From: Rhodothermus sp.
GTDB taxonomy: Bacteria > Bacteroidota > Rhodothermia > Rhodothermales > Rhodothermaceae
Length of the DNA: 64,000 nt
Assembly: GCA_030950375.1 (NCBI GenBank)
Contig: JAUZRN010000015.1
Span: 41,183-105,182 of the forward strand
Direction of reading: 5' to 3'
Numbering within the stretch: the stretch's first letter is position 1; the number at the start of each line of letters is the position of its first letter. A model generated the notes under the pieces. The model had not been told where the DNA came from and did no database searches. It worked only from the letters and a program-made list of their open reading frames with translations. This document shows positions 36,218 to 44,612 of the stretch, one piece after another. The position numbers and the translations under genes are program-made.

Positions 36218-36757
36218 TCAGCCGGTTTCCAGCGATACGCCCGTACGGCGAAGGGGTGCCCGATCCGGACATCGCTGCAACAAAACCGCGACGGTAGCAC
36301 AAAATGGTGCCGGCACGTAGAAGTCGGGCGCCAGATCGGCCCAGGGTTGCAGCACGAACCGCCGCCCAGCCAACCGCGGATGTGGCAACATCAGGCGGTT
36401 GTCGTAACGCACCAGGGCATCCCAGGCCAGTACGTCCAGGTCCAGCGTACGGGGCGCCCAGCGCCCCATACGCACACGTCCGGCAGCTGCTTCCACCTGG
36501 CCACACAGCTCCAGAAAGGCCTCGGGGGCCAGGTACGTACGCAACCACACCACAGCATTCAGATAGTCCGGTTGCACTTGCCCGGGCAGTACATGCGCTG
36601 CAGTTTCATACACCGGCGACACCGCTACCACCTGCACAGCTGGATGTCTGCGCAGGATCGCTACCGCCTGACGCAGGTAGGCAGCCCGATCCCCCAGGTT
36701 CGAACCCAGTCCCAGAAAAACCGAAGCCGGCAACCGGTCGGGCAGGCACGCGGTCAT
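36218..36757 (-). CDS. folK: 6-hydroxymethyl-7,8-dihydropterin pyrophosphokinase
   Basis: A folate-pathway enzyme that transfers pyrophosphate from ATP to the pterin. It begins with FLGLGSNLGDRAAYLRQA, the family N-terminal motif, and has VSPVYETAAH and YLNAVVWL. The signature RWAPRTLDLDVLAW holds the two metal-binding Asp, and LPHPRLAGRRFVLQPWADL follows. At 179 residues it is slightly longer than E. coli FolK (159). It is the first gene of a unit with the deoxynucleoside kinase and the small membrane protein. A terminator hairpin lies about 60 bases upstream. Confidence 0.94.
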   Translation of the reverse strand: MTACLPDRLPASVFLGLGSNLGDRAAYLRQAVAILRRHPAVQVVAVSPVYETAAHVLPGQVQPDYLNAVVWLRTYLAPEAFLELCGQVEAAAGRVRMGRWAPRTLDLDVLAWDALVRYDNRLMLPHPRLAGRRFVLQPWADLAPDFYVPAPFCATVAVLLQRCPDRAPLRRTGVSLETG

Positions 36758-36817
36758 ACAATGCTCTATCCCCTTTGCAGCGCAACGCTACCCGCCGACA
36801 CATCGCAAGTTTCCAAG

Positions 36818-36854
36818 AAAAAAGCCCGAGGCCCCTGCCATCGCCTCGGGCTTT
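36818..36854 (-). terminator. Terminator hairpin upstream of folK
   Basis: On the minus strand a 12-bp stem (AAAGCCCGAGGC with GCCTCGGGCTTT; arms 36843-36854 and 36821-36832) is followed by more T residues to 36818. It lies about 60 bases before folK and roughly 480 bases beyond the aldehyde dehydrogenase stop. It could end readthrough from that gene, or act as a leader attenuator of the folK unit as at carA. The plus-strand reading has only three T residues. Confidence 0.65.
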
Positions 36855-37065
36855 CCCACCCATCCTGCGAGCACGGTACTGCGATGCGCGTCATCCTTGT
36901 TGCCAAAAACCGATTACGCAGACACCGATGGGCAGGCGGCGCTTTCTAAGTATCGACACGTCCTGTCAGTTTTTAAGCGAACTTTTTCCCCGGCGACCTC
37001 TTTCAGAGCTACCCTCCCAACCTCTGCGTTGCGCCATGCGTCTATCGTTTTGACTATTGCTCGCC

Positions 37066-37347
37066 ATGGATCTCACTTTGGGTATCGGTCTGCTGGCCGC
37101 TACATTGACCACGCTGGCCTTCCTGCCGCAGGTCGTACGTACCTGGCGGCGCCGCTCGGCCGAAGATCTGTCGGTCGGCACCTTTTTGCTCCTGTTTACC
37201 GGCATCGTTCTCTGGTTGCTCTATGGCATTCTACGCCGCGATTCAATCATTATCCTGGCCAATGCGGTTGGCATGACGCTGGTAGGGAGCCTTCTCCTGA
37301 TGATCTGGCGCTTTTCTCGCCAGCGCTTGCTCAGTGGCCGCCGATAA
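37066..37347 (+). CDS. SemiSWEET-type sugar transporter
   Basis: A 93-residue, three-helix membrane protein that works as a dimer for passive sugar transport. The family features are the N-terminal LGIGLLAATLTTLAFLPQVV with the Leu-Pro-Gln motif near residue 22, TWRRRSAEDLSVGTF after helix 1, and LANAVGMTLVGS in helix 3. I choose the ATG at 37066 over a TTG three codons upstream because homologues start this way. Its last 17 bases overlap the convergent aldehyde dehydrogenase gene. Confidence 0.85.
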   Translation: MDLTLGIGLLAATLTTLAFLPQVVRTWRRRSAEDLSVGTFLLLFTGIVLWLLYGILRRDSIIILANAVGMTLVGSLLLMIWRFSRQRLLSGRR

Positions 37348-38725
37348 AGACCGTCTTGATGTTCACAAACTCTCGAATGCCAAAGATGGATAGCTCGCGA
37401 CCATAGCCGCTTTCTTTAATGCCGCCAAATGGCAGGCGCGGATCACTGCGCACAAAGTCATTCACAAAGCAGCAACCGGCCTCGAGTGCTTCGCGGGCTA
37501 TGCGTTCACCACGGGCTTCATCACGCGTAAACACGGCGGCACCGAGCCCGAACACCGTGTCGTTCGCCACCCGAATGGCTTCGACCTCATCACGCACCGG
37601 GATGATGGCAGCTACCGGACCGAACAGCTCTTCTTCGTAAGCCGGTGAACCCTTGGGCACGTCGGTCAATACCGTCGGTGGATAGTAGGCGCCTGGACCT
37701 TCCGGGATTTCGCCGCCCAGCAGGAGACGCGCACCTTTGCGCAGGCTCTCCTGCACCTGACGATGCAATTCGTCGCGCAGATCATGGCGGGCCAGTGGTC
37801 CCACCTCGGTCGTCTCATCCAGCGGATCGCCCACCCGCACTGCCTGCATACGCGTCACCAGCAAACGCTCAAACGGCTCCCGCACAGCCTCCACCACCAC
37901 GAAACGCTTGGCCGCAATGCAGCTCTGCCCCGAGTTGATCAGGCGACTCCTGGCGCATACAGTTGCGGCCTGCTCAATGTCGGCATCTTCCAGAATCACA
38001 TAGGGGTCGCTGCCGCCCAGCTCCAGCACAGTCTTTTTAAGCGCAGCACCGGCTCTGGCAGCCACTGCCCGCCCTGCTGGTGTGCTACCCGTCAGCGTCA
38101 CTGCTCGAATCAGCGGATGCGTAATGACCGAATCTACCTGATCGCTGCCAATCAGGAGGGTGCGAAACAGCTGCTCTGGAAAGCCGGCCTCACGCAGCAA
38201 TTCCTCAATGGCCAACGCACAGCCCGGCACGTTCGAGGCATGCTTGAGCACAGCCGCATTGCCCGCCATCAACGTTGGGGCGGCAAAGCGAAAGACCTGC
38301 CAGAATGGGAAATTCCAGGGCATGATAGCCAGGATCACCCCCAGGGGCTCAAACGCCACATAGCTCTTTCGGGCGTCTGTCTCAACCGGCTCCGGAGCCA
38401 GAAAACGCTCGGCATGCTCTGCATAGTACTCACACACCCAAGCACACTTCTGCACCTCGGCCCGCCCCTCACGAATCGGTTTGCCCATCTCTTCGGCCAT
38501 CAGACGGGCATAGCGGTCAACCCGCTCCCGTAACAACGCAGCAACCCGCCGCATTCGTGCAGCCCGCTCGGCAAACGACACGCGTCGCCAGTCCAGAAAC
38601 GCCTCGTGCGCTTGCGCAATAGCCTGTACGACCTCCTCCTGGGTCATGCCTTCATAGACCCGAACTTGCCCACCGGTGGCTGGATTGATTACGGGGAAAG
38701 ATCTGCGAACAGCAATCTCCTGCAT
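37331..38725 (-). CDS. NAD(P)-dependent aldehyde dehydrogenase, succinate-semialdehyde type
   Basis: Oxidises aldehydes to acids. The NAD fold shows AIMPWNFPFWQVFRFAAP and LTGSTPAGRAVAA. The general-base Glu is in VLELGGSDPYVI, and the nucleophile Cys is in NSGQSCIAAKR near residue 270. The C-terminal LPFGGIKESGYGRELS is typical. The length of 464 and these motifs best fit the YneI/Sad or GabD-like succinate-semialdehyde group; substrate is inferred. It appears monocistronic and is divergent from the first Rrf2 gene across 189 bases. Confidence 0.92.
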   Translation of the reverse strand: MQEIAVRRSFPVINPATGGQVRVYEGMTQEEVVQAIAQAHEAFLDWRRVSFAERAARMRRVAALLRERVDRYARLMAEEMGKPIREGRAEVQKCAWVCEYYAEHAERFLAPEPVETDARKSYVAFEPLGVILAIMPWNFPFWQVFRFAAPTLMAGNAAVLKHASNVPGCALAIEELLREAGFPEQLFRTLLIGSDQVDSVITHPLIRAVTLTGSTPAGRAVAARAGAALKKTVLELGGSDPYVILEDADIEQAATVCARSRLINSGQSCIAAKRFVVVEAVREPFERLLVTRMQAVRVGDPLDETTEVGPLARHDLRDELHRQVQESLRKGARLLLGGEIPEGPGAYYPPTVLTDVPKGSPAYEEELFGPVAAIIPVRDEVEAIRVANDTVFGLGAAVFTRDEARGERIAREALEAGCCFVNDFVRSDPRLPFGGIKESGYGRELSIFGIREFVNIKTVFIGGH

Positions 38726-38914
38726 GGCTCCGTCTGGTCTGGTTAGACAGGGGACTTTCCAGGTTTATATGGCCAGCGCCCCGAATCGATTCCACCCGGA
38801 CGCCCCATAACCCGAAACAACGCACAGGCGGGAACCTGAAGGCCATTTGGACAATTTTGTGCCCGTTCCGTTTTAGGATAAATGTATCTCTAAGCCGAAA
38901 ACACGAACAAGCCC

Positions 38915-39343
38915 ATGTTTTCCCGCGCCTGCGAATACGGATTGCGTGCTGCATTGTATCTGGCGTCACTCGAACACAATGGTTACGTATCGATTCGAGA
39001 AATCGGAGAGCGGCTGAACATCTCCGTGCCTTTTCTAACCAAAATCTTTCAGAAGCTGACGCAGGCCGGCTTGATGCAGTCGCTACGCGGTCCCAGCGGT
39101 GGCGTTATGTTCGCCCGCTCACCCGAAGAAATCACCCTCTTTGATGTGATCGTGGCCATCGACGGCCCCGATCTGTTTACCGAGTGTGTGCTGGGACTGC
39201 CAGGTTGCGGCGAAGCAGCCCCCTGTCCCCTGCACGACCACTGGAAAGCAGTACGCACGCCCATCCGCGACCTGTTTGCCTCTACTACGCTGGCCGATAT
39301 GGCCCGCCGTATCCAGGAAGCCCGCCTGCGCCTGACGGCCTGA
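38915..39343 (+). CDS. Rrf2-family transcriptional regulator, first of two
   Basis: A 142-residue Rrf2/NsrR/IscR-type DNA-binding protein. The N-terminal winged helix is MFSRACEYGLRAALYLASL through IREIGERLNISVPFLTKIFQKL. The C-terminal Cys motif is C-x6-C-x5-C (CVLGLPGCGEAAPCPLH), suited to bind an Fe-S cluster. Beside the nos genes, an NO- or oxygen-sensing role like NsrR is likely but inferred. A sequence resembling an NsrR half-site (AAATGTATCTC, 38880-38890) lies 24 bases upstream and may mean autoregulation. Confidence 0.9.
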   Translation: MFSRACEYGLRAALYLASLEHNGYVSIREIGERLNISVPFLTKIFQKLTQAGLMQSLRGPSGGVMFARSPEEITLFDVIVAIDGPDLFTECVLGLPGCGEAAPCPLHDHWKAVRTPIRDLFASTTLADMARRIQEARLRLTA

Positions 39344-39450
39344 CCGGTACCGCTTCTTCATGCATATCCTGCCAAATCCCCGTAAAAGTTTGTCCAAGAG
39401 GTTTTTTAAAGATTAAATACTCCTATTTTCTTTTTAAAAAGATACGATTT

Positions 39451-39473
39451 CGTGTAAGGCTTTCCCTTACATG
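39451..39473 (+). promoter_or_regulatory. Dyad upstream of the second Rrf2 gene, possible operator
   Basis: TGTAAGG (39453-39459) and CCTTACA (39465-39471) form a perfect inverted repeat with a 5-base centre, flanked by near-symmetric bases. It lies in an unusually AT-rich patch (39400-39480) within GC-rich DNA, about 90 bases before the second regulator. It could be an Rrf2 or other dimeric regulator site; no T-tract follows it, so it is not a terminator. Confidence 0.4.
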
Positions 39474-39564
39474 AAATACCGGGAAAAGCGGCATGCGGCT
39501 GCCGGATTGGCCTGACAGTCTATTTGCCCCACCAGCAGTACGTTAAGGGCCAGAAATCAGACAA

Positions 39565-40017
39565 ATGAATCCGCAAACAACAATGATCAGCCGGGGCGGT
39601 CAGCAAGCACTGGTAGCCATGCAGGTGCTGGCGCAGCAAAAGGCGCGGCGTTTCCTGCCGGTGCGTCGGCTTAGCCGCATGATTGGTGCATCGCCGCATA
39701 CGCTGGCGCGCATCATGCTCCGGCTGACGGCGGCTGGCCTGACCCATGCGCTGCGCGGCCCTGGCGGCGGTGTGCGACTGGCACGTTCAGCGCGTGAGAT
39801 TACCCTCTTCGAGATCCTGCAAGAAATCGATGGACCGGATGTGCTCAACCAGTGCGTGCTGGGGTTGGGGCCCTGCGATGAAGCCAGGCCCTGCCCTCTT
39901 CACGCCCTCTGGTTTCCCTGCCGTCAGCAACTTCGCCAATTGCTAACGGAAACTACATTGGCCGACTTAACCCAACGCAACATCCCTCTGAACCAGCCCG
40001 AGAAGTCATGTACCTAA
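39565..40017 (+). CDS. Rrf2-family transcriptional regulator, second of two
   Basis: A 150-residue regulator related to the one 220 bases upstream. The DNA-binding half is more diverged (VRRLSRMIGASPHTLARIMLRL), but the Cys motif has exactly the same spacing (CVLGLGPCDEARPCPLH). The true start may be Met at 39583. Its last ten bases overlap the cytochrome c gene, so it is probably cotranscribed with the nos genes. That makes a local control role likely. Confidence 0.87.
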   Translation: MNPQTTMISRGGQQALVAMQVLAQQKARRFLPVRRLSRMIGASPHTLARIMLRLTAAGLTHALRGPGGGVRLARSAREITLFEILQEIDGPDVLNQCVLGLGPCDEARPCPLHALWFPCRQQLRQLLTETTLADLTQRNIPLNQPEKSCT

Positions 40018-40499
40018 ACCGCTTGATCTCATGGAGCTTTTGGCTGCTGTTGGGCCTGACATTGACCGCCTGTGGCGGTCAAAACGCTGGCTCAACCTCG
40101 CAGCCTTCCGGTGCGGCGAGCCAGACGGAAAGTGGTGCGACCGCCCAGGATCCGGAAGCGTTGGCGTCTGAAATCGGACCAGTCAAGCAGGTATCGCTGG
40201 GCGAACAGATCGATGCTGCGCTGGCCCAGCAGGGCGAGCAGCTATTCAATACCTACTGCACGGCCTGCCACCGCCTCGATGAACGCTTTATTGGTCCGCC
40301 TCTGGGAGATGTGGCCCAGCGGCGCGGGCCGATCTACCTCATGAATGTGATGCTGAATCCGAACGGGATGATTCAGCGCCATCCTGTCATGCAGCAACTG
40401 GTAGAGGAATACGGTACCCTCATGACCGATATGGGACTGACTGAGGAGCAGGCACGTGCCATCCTTGAGTATCTGCGCCATACCGCTGAAAACCGTTGA
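40008..40499 (+). CDS. Lipoprotein c-type cytochrome of the nos cluster
   Basis: A 163-residue monohaem cytochrome c. The signal ends at lipobox LTAC (Cys near residue 22), followed by a Gly/Ser/Gln-rich tether. The haem site is CTACH near residues 84-88. Met residues (MNVMLNPNGM, VMQQL) downstream offer the axial ligand. It starts inside the end of the second Rrf2 gene and lies 36 bases before nosZ, so it likely delivers electrons to NosZ. That role is inferred from position. Confidence 0.9.
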   Translation: MYLNRLISWSFWLLLGLTLTACGGQNAGSTSQPSGAASQTESGATAQDPEALASEIGPVKQVSLGEQIDAALAQQGEQLFNTYCTACHRLDERFIGPPLGDVAQRRGPIYLMNVMLNPNGMIQRHPVMQQLVEEYGTLMTDMGLTEEQARAILEYLRHTAENR

Positions 40500-40535
40500 T
40501 TTTCATAGATCACCATCAACCCAGGAGGTGCAGCC

Positions 40536-42518
40536 ATGAAACGCAATACCCTATTTGGCTTCGCAGCGTTCACCTTGTTCACATTGCTGCTGATTGGCTG
40601 TCGCGGCGATGATCAGACCACGGCGCTCGTCAGCGACGACCCCATGGAAATTGCCCGGGCCCGTGGTTTAAGTCCGGCCGATGTGGTGGCTGCCGTTAAG
40701 ACCTACCAGCCCACTGGCCAACACGACGAGTATATCATGTTTGCTTCCGGTGGCCATTCCGGACAGGTGCTCGTTATTGGTCTTCCCTCCATGCGTCTGC
40801 TGAAGGTCATCGGGGTCTTCACACCAGAGCCCTGGCAGGGCTGGGGGTTCTCGAAAGAAACCCAGGAGGTGCTGGCTCAGGGCAACTACAATGGGAAGCA
40901 GCTGACCTGGGGCGACGTGCACCACCCGGCCCTTTCTGAAACGAACGGCGACTACGACGGGCAATTCCTGTTCGTCAACGAAAAAGCCAATGCCCGTGTG
41001 GCCGTTATCGACCTGCGGGACTTCGAAACCAAGCAGATTATCAAGAATCCGCTCTCGCTGAGCGACCACGGCGGTGCGTTTGTGACCCCCAACACGGAAT
41101 GGGTTATTGAGGGCGGACAGTATGCCGCCCCCTTTGAGGGATACGCGCCGCTGGATCAGTACAAGGAGAAATATCGTGGTCTGGTTACCTTCTGGAAATT
41201 TGACCGCGAGCGGGGTCGGATTCTTCCAGAGCAGTCCTTCGCGCTGGAGCTCCCCCCTTACTGGCAGGACCTGTGCGATGCCGGCAAGCAGGTCAGCGAA
41301 GGGTGGATTTTCTGCAACTCGTTCAACACCGAGATGGCTACAGGTGGCGTAGAGAAAGGCAATCCTCCCTTTGAAGCCGGTGCTTCGCAGCGCGACATGG
41401 ACTACCTGCATGTGATCAACCTGCGTAAAGCGGTTGAGCTGGTCGAGGCCGGCCGCACGCGTACGATCAAGGGCTTCAACGTGTTGCCGTTGGACGTGGC
41501 CGCCTCGGAAGGCGTCCTCTACTTCATCCCTGAACCCAAAAGTCCGCACGGCATAGACGTTTCACCAGACGGTAACTACCTGGTGGTTTCAGGTAAACTC
41601 GATCCGCACGCAACGATCTACAACTTCCAGAAGATTCAGGACGCCATCGCCAACGAACGCTTCTCGGGACGTGACGATTATGGCGTCCCTGTGCTGGACT
41701 TTGACGCCGTCGTTGAAGCCCAGGTCGAACTGGGCCTGGGGCCGCTGCACACGCAGTTCGACCCGAACGGCTACGCCTATACGAGCCTCTTCCTTGAGAG
41801 CGCGGTGGTCCGCTGGACGCTGGGCGGTCCCTGGACCGAAAAGCATGGTCGGGATCCATGGACCGTGGTTGATAAAATTTCGGTCCACTACAACATCGGG
41901 CACCTGGCTGTGGCAGAAGGCGACAACGTAAATCCCGACGGCCGCTATCTGGTCGCGTTGAACAAGTGGTCGGTGGATCGTTTTGCGAACGTCGGGCCCT
42001 TGCTGCCCCAGAACTTCCAGCTGGTCGACATTGGTAACCCGAACGGTCCGATGCAGCTGCTTTACGACATGCCCATTGCGCTGGGGGAACCCCACTATGC
42101 TCAGATTATCAAGGCAGACAAACTGCAGCCCTGGGAGGTCTATCCGGAGATCGGCTGGGATCCGGCCACCCAGTCGCGGCATCCAGCGGCCACCCAGCCC
42201 GGTCAGGAACGAATCGAACGCCGGGGGAACACGGTGGAGATCTGGATGACCGCCACGCGTAGCCACTTTACTCCGGAACATGTAGAGGTCCGCAAGGGAG
42301 ATCGGGTAATCTGGCACATTACGAACATTGAGCGGGCACGGGATGCCACGCACGGCTTTGCCCTGCCTGGCTACAACTTTAACCTGAGTATTGAGCCGGG
42401 CGAGACAGCCACGATTGAATTTGTGGCCGATCGTGACGGTGTCTTTGCCTTCTACTGCACCGAGTTCTGCTCGGCACTCCACCTGGAGATGGCCGGCTAC
42501 TTCCTGGTGCGTCCGTAA
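40536..42518 (+). CDS. nosZ: Nitrous oxide reductase, clade II (Sec-type)
   Basis: Reduces N2O to N2. It has a lipoprotein-like Sec signal (FTLLLIGC) and no twin-arginine motif, as in clade II enzymes. The seven-bladed propeller holds the CuZ His ligands: GDVHHPALSETNGDYDG, LSDHGGAF, SPHGIDVSPDG, PLHTQFDPNG, NIGHLAVAEGD. The C-terminal cupredoxin domain holds CuA: ATHGFALPG and CTEFCSALHLEMAGY. No lesions are seen over 660 residues. Its ribosome site is strong (AGGAGG). A terminator-like hairpin lies just after it. Confidence 0.97.
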   Translation: MKRNTLFGFAAFTLFTLLLIGCRGDDQTTALVSDDPMEIARARGLSPADVVAAVKTYQPTGQHDEYIMFASGGHSGQVLVIGLPSMRLLKVIGVFTPEPWQGWGFSKETQEVLAQGNYNGKQLTWGDVHHPALSETNGDYDGQFLFVNEKANARVAVIDLRDFETKQIIKNPLSLSDHGGAFVTPNTEWVIEGGQYAAPFEGYAPLDQYKEKYRGLVTFWKFDRERGRILPEQSFALELPPYWQDLCDAGKQVSEGWIFCNSFNTEMATGGVEKGNPPFEAGASQRDMDYLHVINLRKAVELVEAGRTRTIKGFNVLPLDVAASEGVLYFIPEPKSPHGIDVSPDGNYLVVSGKLDPHATIYNFQKIQDAIANERFSGRDDYGVPVLDFDAVVEAQVELGLGPLHTQFDPNGYAYTSLFLESAVVRWTLGGPWTEKHGRDPWTVVDKISVHYNIGHLAVAEGDNVNPDGRYLVALNKWSVDRFANVGPLLPQNFQLVDIGNPNGPMQLLYDMPIALGEPHYAQIIKADKLQPWEVYPEIGWDPATQSRHPAATQPGQERIERRGNTVEIWMTATRSHFTPEHVEVRKGDRVIWHITNIERARDATHGFALPGYNFNLSIEPGETATIEFVADRDGVFAFYCTEFCSALHLEMAGYFLVRP

Positions 42519-42528
42519 CGCAACCTAC

Positions 42529-42569
42529 GGGTCAGGGCGGCCAGCTGGTCGCCCTGACCCAATCTTTTT
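42529..42569 (+). terminator. Terminator-like hairpin between nosZ and nosB
   Basis: An 11-bp perfect stem (GGGTCAGGGCG, 42529-42539, with CGCCCTGACCC, 42550-42560) and a 10-base loop are followed by AATCTTTTT. It lies 10 bases after the nosZ stop and before nosB on the same strand. It would lower expression of the maturation genes relative to nosZ, or protect the nosZ mRNA end. The internal position in a functional cluster argues for partial rather than complete termination. Confidence 0.75.
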
Positions 42570-42588
42570 ACAAGACCGAAGCAAAACC

Positions 42589-43251
42589 ATGACGTGGTTA
42601 GACAAAATCATCGGACCGCGCATTCCGGATTCGGTGCTGCATCGGGAGCGGCGCCGCTTCCGTCGGCCTACCCTACTGCTGGGCATAGCAGCCCTGTTGC
42701 TGCTGATCTCTATCTTCTTTCCCTACTGGCGCATCCGCCTTTTTGCCCCGCAGTATCCGGGAGGCCTGGTTGCCAAAGTCTATGTAAATCATGTGGCGGG
42801 TGATGTGCGCGAAATTGATGCGCTCAACCACTATATCGGCATGCGTCCCCTTGAGGAGGCTGCCCAGCTCGAGCGCTCGCTAAGCGTTATCCTGATTGTT
42901 GCTATGGCATTGCTGGTTACCGGCGCGATCTATGTACATTCGCCCTGGGCAGCCGTACTCAGCCTGCCGGCCCTGCTCTACCCCCTGATTTTTCTGGCTG
43001 ATCTATACTACTGGCTGCGGAGCTTTGGCATGAACCTCGATCCCCGTGCGCCCCTGAGCAGCTCGGTCAAACCGTTCGTACCCCCACTGCTCGGCGAAGG
43101 CCAGGTCGGCCAGTTTCGAGTCGTTGCCATCTGGGATATCGGGCTCTGGCTGGCCATTCTGGCCTCCCTCTTGATCGTCATGGGGCTTTACTACCATCGC
43201 AAGGCCTATAAACCCTTCTATGAAGCCTATGTCCGTGGGCAGACGACATAG
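42589..43251 (+). CDS. nosB: NosB-like membrane protein of clade II nos clusters
   Basis: A 220-residue membrane protein with a helix at about 30-46 and three more at about 100-190. Between them is a periplasmic stretch (YPGGLVAKVYVNHVAGDVREIDALNHYIGM). Its place straight after a clade II nosZ and before nosD matches NosB, a membrane protein of unknown detailed role found in such clusters. The ATG at 42589 lies just past the hairpin; the frame is open 66 codons further up, but that part runs into nosZ and has no signal. Its end overlaps the nosD reading frame. Confidence 0.75.
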   Translation: MTWLDKIIGPRIPDSVLHRERRRFRRPTLLLGIAALLLLISIFFPYWRIRLFAPQYPGGLVAKVYVNHVAGDVREIDALNHYIGMRPLEEAAQLERSLSVILIVAMALLVTGAIYVHSPWAAVLSLPALLYPLIFLADLYYWLRSFGMNLDPRAPLSSSVKPFVPPLLGEGQVGQFRVVAIWDIGLWLAILASLLIVMGLYYHRKAYKPFYEAYVRGQTT

Positions 43252-44596
43252 CATGGGGGTAGGCATTCTGGTGGTGCTGCTGACAACCCTGAGCGCGCAG
43301 GCTCAGCCGGCTTCTTCGTTGGCAGAGCGGCTGGCGGCTGCTGCGCCCGGCGACACCATACGCGTGGTAGGGGGTGTCTACACCGGCCCCCTACGGATCA
43401 CAAAGCCTGTCGTTCTCCTGGGAGAGCAGGATCCGGTGATTGATGGACGAGGACAGGGCACGGTCGTCACCATTGAGGCACCCGATGTGGTGCTTCAGGG
43501 CTTCGTAATCCGCAACTCGGGCCGCTCGCTCGACCGTGAAGATGCCGGCATTGCGGTCTATGCCGATCGCGTGACAATTGCCGACAACCGCATTGAACAC
43601 GTGCTTTTCGGCATCTATCTGCGCCAGGCCGACTCCTGTCGTATCCTGCGTAACACAATTGAAGGCGATCCGACCCTCGACACCCCGCGGCGAGGCGATC
43701 TCATCCGTCTGTGGTACAGCAATGAGGCCCTGATTCAGGACAACGTTACCCGCCATGGTCGCGATGTGGTGATCTGGTTTGCTCGGGGCATCGTGCTACG
43801 CGGGAACACGATTCAGTTTGGCCGTTACGGCCTGCATTTCATGTACAGCGACAGCTCGCAGATTGAGCACAACCGGATGCTTCGCAATTCGGTCGGGGCC
43901 TACCTGATGTACAGCACGCGGTTGACGTTTCGCCATAACCTGCTGGCCTATAACCGGCACGCTTCGGCTATCGGCGTGGGCCTGAAAGATATGGATGAGG
44001 TAACCTTTGAAGAAAACGTGCTAGTGGACAACCAGATCGGCATTTTTATTGACAACAGCCCACGCGCCATCAACGCCCGGATTCGCTACGTGGGTAATGT
44101 GGTGGCCTACAATGACATTGGCATACAGGCACTTCAGGATGCACCGCGCAGCCTCTTTCGGAGCAACAGCTTTCTGGAGAACTATGAGCAGGTCGATCTG
44201 GTTGGTGGTGGACGCTTTTCAGAGGCCAACGGCACGTTCTGGGAACGCAATTACTGGAGCGATTACCGGGGCTACGATGCAGACCGCGATGGGTACGGCG
44301 ATATTCCTTACCGGGCAGTAGCGCTGTTTGATGCCCTGACCGACCGGACGCCTGCCTTCCGACTGTTTACGTTCAGTCCGGCCGTACAGGCGCTGGAGCT
44401 GGCAGCGCGGGCCTTTCCAGTAATCCGGCCGGAGCCCAAGCTGGTCGATGCCACCCCGCGCATGCAGCCGTTACTCCCCAAAGGGCCTCCCGCCGTGCCG
44501 CAGCGACTACGTCCAACGCTGGCCCTGGCAGGACTGGTACTACTCCTGATGGGCGGGCTGACCGTGGGAGGAGCTCGCCTGCGTCGTCTGCGCTAA
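43220..44596 (+). CDS. nosD: NosD, copper-site maturation protein
   Basis: A periplasmic right-handed beta-helix protein needed to build the CuZ site of NosZ together with NosF and NosY. It has a signal peptide, then CASH/NosD beta-helix repeats over residues 45-370 (VIRNSGRSLDREDAGIAV, NRIEHVLFGIYLR, GRYGLHFMYSDSSQIEHNRM). A C-terminal membrane helix follows (LALAGLVLLLMGGLTVGGA). Three in-frame ATGs are possible (43220, 43229, 43253). The first two give the signal peptide a basic n-region but overlap nosB; the last does not overlap. Confidence 0.94.
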   Translation: MKPMSVGRRHSMGVGILVVLLTTLSAQAQPASSLAERLAAAAPGDTIRVVGGVYTGPLRITKPVVLLGEQDPVIDGRGQGTVVTIEAPDVVLQGFVIRNSGRSLDREDAGIAVYADRVTIADNRIEHVLFGIYLRQADSCRILRNTIEGDPTLDTPRRGDLIRLWYSNEALIQDNVTRHGRDVVIWFARGIVLRGNTIQFGRYGLHFMYSDSSQIEHNRMLRNSVGAYLMYSTRLTFRHNLLAYNRHASAIGVGLKDMDEVTFEENVLVDNQIGIFIDNSPRAINARIRYVGNVVAYNDIGIQALQDAPRSLFRSNSFLENYEQVDLVGGGRFSEANGTFWERNYWSDYRGYDADRDGYGDIPYRAVALFDALTDRTPAFRLFTFSPAVQALELAARAFPVIRPEPKLVDATPRMQPLLPKGPPAVPQRLRPTLALAGLVLLLMGGLTVGGARLRRLR

Positions 44597-44612
44597 CCTG
44601 CTGGAGCGAACC

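Noticed and set aside
35675..36949. A 424-codon plus-strand frame opposite the kinase and folK genes
   Set aside because: Low-complexity, His/Gln-rich translation with no motif; the minus-strand genes have clear family motifs.
40668..41549. A 293-codon open frame on the minus strand opposite nosZ
   Set aside because: It is antisense to a strongly conserved enzyme, its protein has no recognisable features, and GC-rich coding DNA often leaves such open frames.
42391..42588. An upstream start for the nosB-like gene inside nosZ
   Set aside because: It would put 66 unconserved residues before the protein and run through the nosZ terminator-like hairpin.
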